This document shows positions 8,187 through 17,487 of a stretch of DNA of 26,220 nt, piece after piece. This DNA is from Pinguiococcus pyrenoidosus (taxonomy: Eukaryota; Sar; Pinguiophyceae; Pinguiochrysidales; Pinguiochrysidaceae). A program made the position numbers and the translations under genes. Location: assembly GCA_019677205.1 (NCBI GenBank), contig JAAMXY010000209.1, positions 1 through 26,220 on the forward strand. The letters run 5' to 3'. A model generated the notes under the pieces. It had not been told where the DNA came from. It did no database searches and saw only the letters and a list, made by a program, of their open reading frames with translations. Positions within the stretch are counted from its first letter, which is position 1. Every line of letters starts with the position of its first letter.

Positions 8187-10196
8187 TCACATCTCTAAAG
8201 CAGTGTCAACCGCTGCAATCAACGCTTGTTCTTGGGTCTTGAAGTACTCCCGATGCTCCTCCAGAAGGCGCGGCTTCGCTTTGCCTGGTCGCACTAGCTT
8301 CTTCGCACCCGGCGACGCCGAGTTGCGGAGTTTCTTGAAGACGGCCGAGGGGAAGATGTAGCTCCTGCCGATGGACACAATCTCCGGGTCCGAGGACTTC
8401 ATCGCGTCACTCGAACGCAACAGCGAGAAGCTGATGTCCCAGCGCATGTGCGCCTTGTAGAGCACGCGGACGTCCGCCTGGCCGGGGGGTAGGTCCAGAT
8501 CCCAGGTCGCGCCGGCTTCTGATGACAGCGTTCTAATCCGACCCTTGAGAAGAACGGGGTCTCGGTGGCCCTCGATCTGCATGATGATGCTGGGCACCCG
8601 CGATCGCGACTGCGCGCTGGCCCCGTTCCAGTACGGGTCCGCGTTGATGCGGGCATACTGGCGGAGGAGCGCCACGCGCTCCTTGACGCGCGCTCGGCTG
8701 TAGCACAGAGGCACTTCCTCGCGCATCCGCAGGGTCCAGGAAGTTCCGCGCGGCAGGTTCTTGATCACCAGCATCTTCACTTTGTTCCCATTCACATGGG
8801 CACGACCGGTCTCCATCACCTGCTGCGTGCCGTGGTCCCAACTCAGGCTGTCTTCGGCGCCTTCCAGGGTATTGGAATTCCCCCACAGAATGCCGTCCAG
8901 GATTGCCTCCAGGCAGCCCACTCCGCTTAGCTTCGCATCTTCCGCAGGGACTCTCCCCGGCTCTCGCTCTTGCTTGGTTGAAAGGTATTGATCTAGTAAG
9001 TTGCTCTTGTCCGGCTGGCTCTGCACGGCCGTCATTGTGCCGGCTTTGCCCTGGCTTTGGGTCATGTCCGAGTCGGATTCCGAGTCTCCTTCGCTATCCG
9101 TGCGCGCCGGTGGCGTCCGCATCCCATTCAGCACGTGCACGGGGCCATTGGGGGAGCACAGCCGCACGTTGACGTCAAGCCCCGTCTGCGCCGGCGGCTG
9201 CGGATTCGGCTGCAGCGGAACGTAAGTTCGCGAACACTTGGACGGGGCAGAGCTGCCGTTGAAGCCGCCCGCTCCAGCGGCCGGCTCGTTGAGGGGATAG
9301 AAGAAGCCCGGCATGCGCATCCAAGACGGCAGCGCGTCGCCGCCGAAACTGAGCGCGGACTGCACCGGGAAACTGGGTGGGCGACCGGCCGCAGGGCCGT
9401 CGCGGAAGCCGCCGGAGAAGGCCGCCTTCTTGGCGTAGTTCGGGGCCAGCACGAAGGTCGGGTACATCGGCGTCCCACTCGCACTGGCCCTATCTGAGAA
9501 GGGGCTGCCAAGGAAAGCGGAGAAGCCCACCTCGGTGGGTCCCACGTGGCGGGCGTTCGCGATGCCGACGGCGGGTTCTTGAGGATCAAAGTCCCTCCGC
9601 TTCCGCTTGGCGTGCGTCGCTCTGGCGCTGGCGCCGGCGCCGGCGCCGGCGCCGGCCGGCGTGAGCTCCAGCCAGCTGGGCCTGTTCACGTAGCACGAGT
9701 CCCTGGCGTCCTCCGTGGAGATCGAGGGCACCGTGGGCAGCGCGCGGAGCTTGACCTCTCGGCTCGTGCCCTTGGCATCGGCCAGTCCCGGCAGAATCTC
9801 GCGCACGGTGGGCCGAGGGAGCGGGCGCGCCTTGGAACTCTCCGCCGCATTTCGAATGCTCTTCTCCGCCGAGGACGGGTCGGAGTCCATGGCGCCTGCC
9901 TCTCCGAGCGCTCGGGCGTCGCACAGGTCCTGCGCGGAGCGCCCGTGAGACACCTCGGAGACCACTCGGAGAGGCTTGGCCTTGGCCTCGGGCTGCGGCA
10001 GCGCCGCCTGCGGCGGCGCCTTCCCCTGCGGTCTGCCGGAGAAGCTCGGGCCGCGCCCAATGTCCAAAAGCGCGGTGGCGACGAGCTCCTCCTGCGCTCC
10101 GCGCGGCCTCGCGAACGGGCCCATCCGGTTGTTCGAAGCGAAGCGCTTCTGAGGGGGCTGCGCCGCACGCGCCATTACGTGGTTTTCATACTCCAT
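8187..10196 (-). CDS. Unrecognised, probably nuclear protein (669 aa)
   Basis: One long exon from the ATG at 10196 (MEYENHVMAR); an in-frame ATG at 10175 is the alternative, and the frame opens further upstream only with a GTG. I do not recognise the family. Residues 1-470 are low in predicted order and rich in Pro, Ala, Ser and Arg. They include an Ala-Gly repeat (181-189), a basic nuclear-signal-like KRKRRDFD (197-204) and an acidic Ser/Asp/Glu stretch (367-378) that looks like casein kinase 2 sites. Residues about 470-625 look folded, with alternating hydrophobic strands (VKMLVIKNLPRG; SIIMQIEGH; ADVRVLYKAHMRWDISFSLL), followed by a basic Lys/Arg-rich region and a final helix. The composition suits a DNA- or RNA-associated regulator, but that is only inference. 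A CCAAT-rich region lies upstream. Confidence 0.7.
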   Translation of the reverse strand: MEYENHVMARAAQPPQKRFASNNRMGPFARPRGAQEELVATALLDIGRGPSFSGRPQGKAPPQAALPQPEAKAKPLRVVSEVSHGRSAQDLCDARALGEAGAMDSDPSSAEKSIRNAAESSKARPLPRPTVREILPGLADAKGTSREVKLRALPTVPSISTEDARDSCYVNRPSWLELTPAGAGAGAGASARATHAKRKRRDFDPQEPAVGIANARHVGPTEVGFSAFLGSPFSDRASASGTPMYPTFVLAPNYAKKAAFSGGFRDGPAAGRPPSFPVQSALSFGGDALPSWMRMPGFFYPLNEPAAGAGGFNGSSAPSKCSRTYVPLQPNPQPPAQTGLDVNVRLCSPNGPVHVLNGMRTPPARTDSEGDSESDSDMTQSQGKAGTMTAVQSQPDKSNLLDQYLSTKQEREPGRVPAEDAKLSGVGCLEAILDGILWGNSNTLEGAEDSLSWDHGTQQVMETGRAHVNGNKVKMLVIKNLPRGTSWTLRMREEVPLCYSRARVKERVALLRQYARINADPYWNGASAQSRSRVPSIIMQIEGHRDPVLLKGRIRTLSSEAGATWDLDLPPGQADVRVLYKAHMRWDISFSLLRSSDAMKSSDPEIVSIGRSYIFPSAVFKKLRNSASPGAKKLVRPGKAKPRLLEEHREYFKTQEQALIAAVDTALEM
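9624..9660. repeat. GGCGCC short tandem repeat inside the CDS
   Basis: Repeats of GGCGCC/GCCGGC encode the alternating Ala-Gly tract of the unknown protein on the minus strand. The unit is six bases, so length changes would stay in frame. Confidence 0.8.
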
Positions 10197-10452
10197 AAGC
10201 TGTTCAGATTCGCTCCGATTCCCATATCCAAGGCGCAGAGCGCATGGGGGGGACGACCGCTTCACGCGCGCCCTTGACAGCGACGCACTTCTGTGGCGCT
10301 GCTGTCCTCCACACTGCGCAGGACAGCGGATCCCGAAAAAAGGAGAATGGTGAACTTTAGTTTCGCTTCTTTCCACGTGCTTCAGCCGCGATAGAAGAAC
10401 TGTCGAGAAGTGGCCGAATTATGGCGCAGCTTTCGAAAAGTGGATGCTGGCG

Positions 10453-11077
10453 ATTGGGTGCTCACCTGGTCTTGTAGCGCTTCCCGATCGTTCGCCCGCC
10501 CGTCCGAGCTCCCGTTGGGGGACGCGTACGCGTGGCCGCCAATCGCAGCGCTGCACAACGGAGCAGCATCGAAACGAATACGGCCGCAGGAGAAATCAAA
10601 AAGAGGGAGTGCTGGCCCGACAGGTGGCGTTGATTGGCCCGATCAAGCAGAACCATATTTTTGGCAGTCCATAACGGAGCCCGCAGTGCGCCGCGATTGG
10701 TCAACCTTCGCGGCTAACTTCAACCTCCTCGTTGAGGCTTTATCCTCGGCGTAGTTGGCCGCCGGAGCGTGGGTGCGTTCGTCCTGCCTCCGCTATTGTT
10801 GCCCCCATTGGTGCGAGCGCAATGGCAGGTGAATTTCAGCCGCCCAGGTCGAAGCGTCAAAGATGACGCCGCAATGCTTCAGGCCGGTGACGTGTCGTGA
10901 AACTGCCAGCATGCTGGCCAGTTCTACGGCGCGACTCCCGAGCGACTGCTATGACGCCGCTCGTGACGTGGGCATCTCCCGCCAATTATGATTCCGAAGC
11001 AGCGGAGAATCCAATGACCGCATCAACGGGAATGATTCCGCCTCAAGCAGCTCTCCGCAGCTGCTGGATCCACCAAT
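10453..11077. promoter_or_regulatory. CCAAT-box cluster upstream of the unknown gene
   Basis: ATTGG occurs at 10453, 10633, 10696 and 10807, and CCAAT at 10539, 10982, 11011 and 11073. The nearest is about 260 bp upstream of the minus-strand ATG at 10196. The motif is seen directly; promoter function is inferred. Confidence 0.35.
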
Positions 11078-11430
11078 CGACGCCATCGGGCCATCCGCTT
11101 GGTGCATCCACGCGGGGTTCCGGTTGCGGAGCGGAGAAACTGGTTTCCCTGCTCTGTCCGCAGCACCGCGAAACGGACAGAATCAGTCAGAGTCTTGCCT
11201 CGCCATGCGCGATGCGCTTGGGACCTTCCATTGAACGTCGGCTCCGCCCAGATCTGCCCGGGGATACATCATGCCCTCGGGTCTCGCGTGACGGTGTCGC
11301 GGACAAGACCTTCACTTGACAGCGGCGTCTCCCCGACGCCCTGCGCTACACCAGCCTCATGACGTGAAACGCCTCACCCTCCGCCGCCTTCCAAAAAAGA
11401 CAAAAAAAGAGATAATACACACCCATCCGT

Positions 11431-11463
11431 CCACCCACCCACCCACACACACACACACACACA
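11431..11463. repeat. (CCCA)n/(CA)n microsatellite
   Basis: Several CCCA units run into an uninterrupted (CA)10 at 11444-11463, flanked by A-rich sequence. It lies about 180 bp beyond the stop codon of the acetyltransferase gene, probably in its 3' flank. Confidence 0.9.
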
Positions 11464-11644
11464 AAAACACAAGACACATAAAGCGAACAAAACTGATCTT
11501 GATTCGACCTGTCGCCGCGTGAGCACCTCTGATTTCTCCTTCAATCACCAGAGGATTGGCGACCGCTACTCTCCGCAATCACTGTTCTCATGGCACCAAT
11601 GGCACGTGCACATCTTCCGGATTACAGCGGCACCTGGTTGATTC

Positions 11645-12370
11645 CTACACAAATTCCTTCGTGCACATGAGTCTCGAAGCCGTGCACTGCAGCACCGGGT
11701 TCGCCAGCTCGTCGGAGGGGATCCCCTCAGGCGGCACCGGCAGGACGATCCCTTCCGGAGACGTCACTCGGTAGCCCAACTTTGCATACATGTTCCGCGC
11801 TACCACATTCGTCTGGTCGACCTTCAGGTGCATGTGCTCAAAGCCCCACGCCATGCACACCTCTTCGCTCACTTTCACCAGCGCCGTGGCGATTCCACAG
11901 CGTCTCCACGACTTCGCCACGCCCAAATCCGACAGGTACGGCCTCGGGTACGTCGTGCTCGTGGCCACGCCCCCAGGCGGGGGCCGGGCATCGACATCGC
12001 AGTAGGCCACGACGTCGCCGGTGTCCTCGTCTCTCACCGCGAGCATGAGGTGCCTGGAGTCGTCGTAGTGGAAGTTGCTTTGCAGCCGATTGAGCTCGCT
12101 GAGCACGCGAGGCAGGCCGGCTCTCTCGTAGAAACTCTGGACCAGCAGCTTCGCCACGGCGTGCAGCTCACGGTACTCCACCTTGTCGACCAGCAAGACC
12201 CGCGCATTCTTCGAGTGCGGAAGCCGCAGCCGCACGGGGAAGTTGGGCATTCCAAAGCCCAGGCCCGCGCCGGGCAAGGCCGTCGGGGTCTGCACGCTCA
12301 TGTACAGGCTCGACAGGCCGTTCAACGGCGCCAAGAGGCAGATCATCGCGTACAGGCTCAGGGTCTGCAT
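11645..12370 (-). CDS. GNAT-family N-acetyltransferase with N-terminal leader
   Basis: Acetyl-CoA-dependent acetyltransferase of 241 residues from the ATG at 12370; the frame opens upstream only with a GTG. The GNAT fold runs from about residue 58 to 205. Motif A is YLSDLGVAKSWRRCGIATAL, in which R156-A161 (RRCGIA) fits the R/Q-x-x-G-x-G/A pyrophosphate-binding loop. Motif B follows as a helix and strand ending VARNMYAKLGYRV, with the usual Tyr near 195. The first 40 residues are hydrophobic then Pro/Gly-rich (MQTLSLYAMICLLAP), which could be a signal or organelle-targeting peptide; plants have plastid GNATs of similar layout. Substrate cannot be told from sequence. A first exon further upstream cannot be excluded. 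It is divergent from the FPG gene. Confidence 0.82.
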   Translation of the reverse strand: MQTLSLYAMICLLAPLNGLSSLYMSVQTPTALPGAGLGFGMPNFPVRLRLPHSKNARVLLVDKVEYRELHAVAKLLVQSFYERAGLPRVLSELNRLQSNFHYDDSRHLMLAVRDEDTGDVVAYCDVDARPPPGGVATSTTYPRPYLSDLGVAKSWRRCGIATALVKVSEEVCMAWGFEHMHLKVDQTNVVARNMYAKLGYRVTSPEGIVLPVPPEGIPSDELANPVLQCTASRLMCTKEFV

Positions 12371-13026
12371 CGTCGTGGACCAAGATCGATCAAAGCTGAC
12401 AGAAAATGCCGGCAACGCGCCGCAGAAGATGCTTAAGACGGGTGAAAAGCGGACCACACGCCTCTCAGAGCCTCCGGAAGCCCCGTAAGCGCCAAAGGAA
12501 GAAGAAAAAGGAGAGAAAGAGAGCGGCTGGGGGGCTTTGCCGTATTCCTAGAACCACGTGGTGTCGCCAGGCCTGCTGGAACCGACGGATGCCGCGCCGC
12601 AAAAGGCCTTCCGAGCCCACACACGCCCTCGGCGCTCTTGGAAAAAACGAGCCGCGCCGATCGCACCACCAGACGTCTGCGCTCCTGAAGACGACGGCCC
12701 TCGGAGAAGAAGCAGGCCGTCGGAAGTCGCAAGCGTTAGGATTTCGTGATCGCCCTTCCGACGTCTGACAGCCACCTTCCATAATTTTATCACTTTCCCT
12801 ATTGCATCCCAACGGCAGAAAGTCGCAGAGCGGCTTCATGCTCACTATCGATATGGAGCAAGAAAATCGCTGCGCTCGTCTCTTCTCAGTTTTCCCGCCA
12901 TTTTCGCCCTTCTGAAGTGGCCTTCTGGCGCCGCCAGCAGTCGTTGAAGTCTCCGGAATTTTGGCCGAAACCTCACCCTCCGCTTTTCCAGCACCAACTG
13001 CTCCTCGCGGCTGGACACCGAGGACC
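12371..13026. other. Divergent promoter region GNAT / FPG
   Basis: About 650 bp between two divergent starts. It has a purine-rich stretch (about 12498-12530) and no CCAAT box, unlike the other promoter regions of the window. No gene is supported here. Confidence 0.5.
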
Positions 13027-14750
13027 ATGCCCGAGCTGCCTGAGGTGCGTTGCCGGCGTTTTCCGCATAGATCGCCCCGCGCTCGCCGCCACGCCAGCGA
13101 CATCCAGGGTTGTTTCTGCTGCGATCGTGGATCGCATGCTGCTGAGAAGTCAGAAGCCGTCATCCGTCTCCCACCTCCCACGCAGGTCGAGGGCGCCAGG
13201 AGGATGGTGGAGGACTGCTGCCTGGGGGCTGAGATCGTCGAGGTGCTGACTAAGGAGAGCGGCGGCGGACCCCGAGAGGGCCTTTTTGACGAGAAGGTGC
13301 CGTGACGTGCAGCTGTGGAGCGCTCGGCGCCGATTGGAGATTCAAGAACATTGCAGGTGATAGGTGATGGCGTTGCCGAGGACTCTTTCCGGGCGGCCTT
13401 GCTTGGGAGAACCCTCCAGGCCGTGAGGAGGAAGGGCAAGCAAATGTGGTTTGAGCTCTCCGGAGCCGGCCCACTGCCGCTGTGGCATTTTGGCATGACC
13501 GGGGCATTCGCCATTGACGGCAAGGATCGGATGACGTACAAGCGCTTCACCGTGGACGGCCAGTGGCCTCCGCGCTTCACCAAGGCAGAGCTTCACTTCC
13601 GACGCGATGGCGAGGAGACGCTGAAGTTGGCCTTCAGCGATCCCAGGCGCTTTGGCAGGATTCTCCTAAGGTGTGCAGGAATAGCGTGCAGCAGGCGCTC
13701 TCGAGACCCGACTGACATTGGGCTGCTAGGGACCGGCCCGAGGAGGAGCCGCCCATTTCCAAGTTGGCGAGGGATCCCGTTGAGGACTTGCCTGATGCGG
13801 ATGATTTTTCCGAACGCCTCGTCCTGTACCAAGCACCACTGAAAGCAGTGTTGCTCGATCAGAATCGGCTCGTCTGTGGTGTGGGGAACTGGGTGGCAGA
13901 TGAGGTTCGAGGCTGCAATCCCGTGTCACCGCGTCTCAGCGGAAGCTAATCGACGCGAAGATCTGCTTCCAAGCAGGAATACACCCGGCTGCGACCTGCA
14001 GCACCCTGTCCCGTTCTCAGTGCGATAAAGTCAGACTGAAAATGAAGGAAATTCTCGGTGCGTACCAGATCTGCAGACGACCCTCGGCTGCTGGAGGGAT
14101 GGGTCCACCACTCTAACGGCGCCTCTCCTTCCAGACCTGGCGTGCGCCGTGAGAGCTGATTATCACCGCTTTCCGGAGGATTGGCTGTTTCACTACCGTT
14201 GGGGCAAGGGAAAACTAGGTGAGTGCGCAGCATCCATGAAGCGCTGTGTGCACGATGCTCGGCAGTGTGAGGGTTGGGGGGGCCATCCCTAAGCAAGCTC
14301 TCCGCGTTCGTGCCAGGCGCGTCTCTGCCAACTGGCGACCGCATCGTGTTCGAAACTGTTGGCGGCAGGACCACGGCAATTGTACAGCGCTTGCAGAAGA
14401 AGGGGGAAAACAAGTCGAGCAAGGCCAAAGGGCCAGCGGCGCCGACCTCCCCCGAGAACGCTGCTGCTGAAACCACGCCCTCCGCCTCCCCGACTCCAAC
14501 TCATGCCAAAGCGAAGGGGAGCAGGAGCACGAGGCCAGCGACAAAGCCGGAGGAGGAAGGCGAGGGCAGTGTAGACACACCGGTGGTGGCAAAGAAGCCG
14601 ACCCGATCGAAGAAGCCGTCGCGTCCCAGAAAGAGAAAGGTGGAACCTCCTGAAGACGAGAGCGACATGGCAGAAAAGAAGCAGCCGCCGCGAAAGGATA
14701 TGCGAAAGAGGGGAAAGAGGGGACGAGGTCGCGTTCGACCAATACGTTAG
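13027..14750 (+). CDS. FPG1: Plant/fungal-type Fpg (MutM) DNA glycosylase
   Basis: Bifunctional DNA glycosylase/AP lyase that removes oxidised purines. Seven exons: 13027-13044, 13186-13296, 13357-13670, 13730-13904, 13961-14057, 14135-14218, 14317-14750 (410 residues). All six introns are GT-AG, 56-141 nt, phases 0, 0, 2, 0, 1, 1. Exon 1 encodes only MPELPE, with the catalytic N-terminal Pro2 and Glu3; exon 2 continues VEGARRMVE. Lys71 in RRKGKQMWFEL matches the beta-hairpin lysine, followed by HFGMTGAF. The helix-two-turn-helix is LLDQNRLVCGVGNWVADE (Asn201), and exon 5 resumes ICFQAGIHP. The C-terminal hairpin VGGRTTAIVQRL (Arg284) lacks the four zinc cysteines: the zincless-finger form known from plant FPG1. 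A Lys/Arg/Pro/Glu-rich tail (about 300-410) also resembles plant FPG1 and should be nuclear. Each splice restores a conserved block, so this is an intact gene. Confidence 0.92.
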
Positions 14751-14850
14751 CATACTATGGACGCGGCAGATGCCCAAGTCCACTAGCCATGGAGAATGAT
14801 GATCAACGTATGGATTCTGTTTCCTTCTTGCCTGCACAGAGCTCCGAGTC

Positions 14851-17487
14851 CTAATTCGTCCACTCGGGGTGCGTTTGGGAAGACTTCAGCGAAGAGCGCG
14901 AGTGGACTTTGGCAGAGCTTCTCCTGGGGGAGCTGATGCGTCGCGTTGCGCTGTTACTTGCAGCAGTTGCCCGCTGGCTCGACAGAGCTCCCGCGCTTCC
15001 CGACGATCGCACTCCGCTCCTCAGGCTTCCGGATCCCGTTATCTTGTCATTGGCGGTATCCAATCGACTACGCGACACCATGGCCTTGTGGTTCCCGATG
15101 CTTGGCAATTCCGAAGGCTTCCCGTACAGGGCTTCCTGTGAATCCACCCCCTCGTAGATGGCTTTCATTTTCGGCAGGAAGATGAGACTCAGGCCGCCCG
15201 TTGTGCCCACCATGACGCACAAGCTCCTGACGAGGCTCTCCAGTCCTTCCGAATCTGCCATGTACGTGACGATCACGCCCACGATTGTGAGCAGCATGAC
15301 TTGATACGTGCTCGTAAGAATGTCTTTGACCTCTCTGAAGTCCGCTGCTAGGAAGCGCACGCCGTACGCCAGGAAGCATGTGCCTAGCAGCAAGGCGATG
15401 TTTACTCCCCAAGTCAGGAAGAAGAAGACGCCGCCATTCTGACACCGAGCCTGCTCTATCTCGACTGCAGCTCCGTCAGCCGTTTCCGTCTCGTCCTCAA
15501 GACGATGCGGGGACACGCCGGCGGCTACCAAAAGCAGAGCAACGTTCAGGAAAATGAGGCCCGCGGCCGCGTTGAAAATGCCTCGCAGCGACATGAAAAA
15601 GTTCTTGTCCTCGTCCGTGTCGTTGGATTGCCAGTAGACGTAGAGCTTCACGATGACGGCCGAGATCGCGACTAAGAAGGAGAGGTGGAAGATCCTCGGC
15701 GCCACCACACAAGCGGGGTTGCCCTCGCCACCAACTGTGAAGAAGATGCTGATGTTAAGCAAGAGGCAGCCCACCATGCACATCCCGCCCAGAAGCGGCT
15801 GGCTCTGACGACAGATCTCGTGGTTCCTTTCCAGGGCCAGCCAGGCGATGAAAGCGAGGCACACCGCGGTACCTATGGATGCAAACGCCAAGGTGGCCTG
15901 GCCGAAGGAGTTGTCCACCGGCACGTATGCGCACTCTGCGGTCGCTTCCGGGGTGCTGTCATCGTTGCAAGCGATTCCCTCCTTGACGGTGAAGGAGACC
16001 ACGACGTCTCCATCCGCGTTGCAGTCGCCCGTGGTGTAGTCGTAGTCGCTGAGCAGGCAGGACCGCGGGACGGACGCGAGCGGCACGGTCGTAACTCCTC
16101 CCGGATACGTGATTTGCGCCAAGGAGGTGTAGGACGCGGAGAAGACGTCGTACGTGGCAACGCTCACGAGGTTCAGCAGCCCACCTGAATCGTAAATGAC
16201 GTTCTGGTAGAGGGCGCTAGACGTCCGGTCCAAGAAGGAGTTGAGCACCACCGGGCCCGTCAGACCCACGAAGAAGATGCTCTGGAGCCTGGACATGATA
16301 TTCTCCTGCTGCCTAGGATCCGTGCCCGCCGAGATGGCAGCGTCGGCCGCAAGTGCGTAGAGCGTAATCGCGTCGTGCAGTCGAGCGGCGTAGTCGAGCG
16401 CGGTGGTATCGTACTCCTCCGTCGCGTTGATTACGTATGGGAGACCCGAGGGATTCTGCGTCACGGCAGCAGCTGGAGTGATGTCACCCGCCGGAGGGAA
16501 GCGGTGCGGAGCGAAGCGCTGCGTCGCGAAGTCGGTCGCCATCTGCGACGCGAAGGCTTCGGTCTCTGCCGACACGTACGGTAGCGGCGCCATGCTGATG
16601 GTGTTGTTGAAAGCCGCGGCGGCCTCGTCGTTGGCCTCTGGACCCCAGCCAAGTGGCCATCCAGCACCCTCCACGATGTGACACGTGGGGCTGACGTTGA
16701 GCAGGATGAACTGGTACCCTTCGCTCAGCCCAAGGCGCTTTGCCGCGAGGAGCAGGTTGCGCATGTCGAGGCACGCGCCAAGAAGCAGCACGACCATCGT
16801 TTCGGACTCCTTGAGTTCGCTGATGATCTCCAACTCTCCGAAGCCCGCGTTGAGCGGCGAGGTTGGTTGCATCGCGTGCACAAAGCCCAGCCGGACACTT
16901 GGCTGCAGCGGCAGGAGTCCAGAGATGAAGTAGTCCCCCAGCTCGCCGAAGTTCTCGTCGATCGTCGTGATCACGCCGATCGTGTCCCAGTTGTGCGCCG
17001 CCGCGAGCGGGAAGTACGAAGGCAGGATGTCCGCGGCGGTTGGCACCACCCGGGCGAAGTTCGGGTTGATCTCGGGACTGATGAAGGTGACGCCCTCCAC
17101 GGCGTACGAGAGCACGGGCATGTCAAAGTACGCCCCAACCGGAACGATGCGAAGCGCCTCCGAGTGGCAGGCCGGGCCAATGATTGCGTCGACGCCGTAG
17201 CTGAGCTCCATTTGCATGAAGGCGCCTGTCGCGACCTTGCCGTTGCACTGACCATCGTCCCAGACCCACTTCAGCTGCGTATTGTTGAGCACGTCGTCGC
17301 GGGCGTTGATGGCCTCGACAGCGCGGAGAATAGCTGGCGACACGTAGGGCCCCAGGTTCCACGCGCCTTCCCAAGGAAGAAGGATGCCCAGCTTTAGCTC
17401 AGATGGCTGGGCACTTGCATTTGTCCAGATGAGACAGAGGCAGAGAAGGCCCCGCCTCGTTGGGCTGAATGTGCCGCTGATTGGCAT
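14851..17487 (-). CDS. Class C GPCR, GABA-B-like, paralog A
   Basis: Seven-helix surface receptor of 878 residues, one exon. I chose the ATG at 17487 (MPISGT) because it puts a signal peptide (1-26, ending SAQP) right before the conserved receptor start, as in paralogs B and C; an ATG at 17706 would add 73 unrelated residues. The Venus-flytrap domain spans about 30-470 and opens LKLGILLPWEG. A linker carries C477, C489, C507 and C519. Helices are at about 530-552, 565-585, 598-619, 636-657, 686-711, 726-744 and 752-772, with FLPKM at 770-774, the class C TM7 signature. C593 and C682 are placed for the TM3-ECL2 disulfide. Intracellular loop 2 is acidic (NDTDEDKN), unlike B and C. The tail is Ser/Arg-rich with an RRIS phosphorylation-type site. 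It is the most diverged complete copy and converges on FPG with 100 bp between stops. Confidence 0.92.
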   Translation of the reverse strand: MPISGTFSPTRRGLLCLCLIWTNASAQPSELKLGILLPWEGAWNLGPYVSPAILRAVEAINARDDVLNNTQLKWVWDDGQCNGKVATGAFMQMELSYGVDAIIGPACHSEALRIVPVGAYFDMPVLSYAVEGVTFISPEINPNFARVVPTAADILPSYFPLAAAHNWDTIGVITTIDENFGELGDYFISGLLPLQPSVRLGFVHAMQPTSPLNAGFGELEIISELKESETMVVLLLGACLDMRNLLLAAKRLGLSEGYQFILLNVSPTCHIVEGAGWPLGWGPEANDEAAAAFNNTISMAPLPYVSAETEAFASQMATDFATQRFAPHRFPPAGDITPAAAVTQNPSGLPYVINATEEYDTTALDYAARLHDAITLYALAADAAISAGTDPRQQENIMSRLQSIFFVGLTGPVVLNSFLDRTSSALYQNVIYDSGGLLNLVSVATYDVFSASYTSLAQITYPGGVTTVPLASVPRSCLLSDYDYTTGDCNADGDVVVSFTVKEGIACNDDSTPEATAECAYVPVDNSFGQATLAFASIGTAVCLAFIAWLALERNHEICRQSQPLLGGMCMVGCLLLNISIFFTVGGEGNPACVVAPRIFHLSFLVAISAVIVKLYVYWQSNDTDEDKNFFMSLRGIFNAAAGLIFLNVALLLVAAGVSPHRLEDETETADGAAVEIEQARCQNGGVFFFLTWGVNIALLLGTCFLAYGVRFLAADFREVKDILTSTYQVMLLTIVGVIVTYMADSEGLESLVRSLCVMVGTTGGLSLIFLPKMKAIYEGVDSQEALYGKPSELPSIGNHKAMVSRSRLDTANDKITGSGSLRSGVRSSGSAGALSSQRATAASNSATRRISSPRRSSAKVHSRSSLKSSQTHPEWTN

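Larger units (their letters stand above)
10197..11644. other. Intergenic region upstream of the unknown gene
   Basis: About 1.45 kb between the start of the unknown gene and the stop of the acetyltransferase gene, both on the minus strand. Open frames here show no family features and I do not call them. It carries eight CCAAT/ATTGG pentamers (10453-11077) and a CCCA/CA microsatellite (11431-11463). Confidence 0.5.

Noticed and set aside
10897-11319. 140-codon open frame on the + strand
   Set aside because: Composition and sequence show no domain, and it overlaps the CCAAT-rich promoter region.
13315-14750. FPG as a frameshifted pseudogene
   Set aside because: All frame changes fall at GT-AG introns with matching phase and every conserved block is intact.
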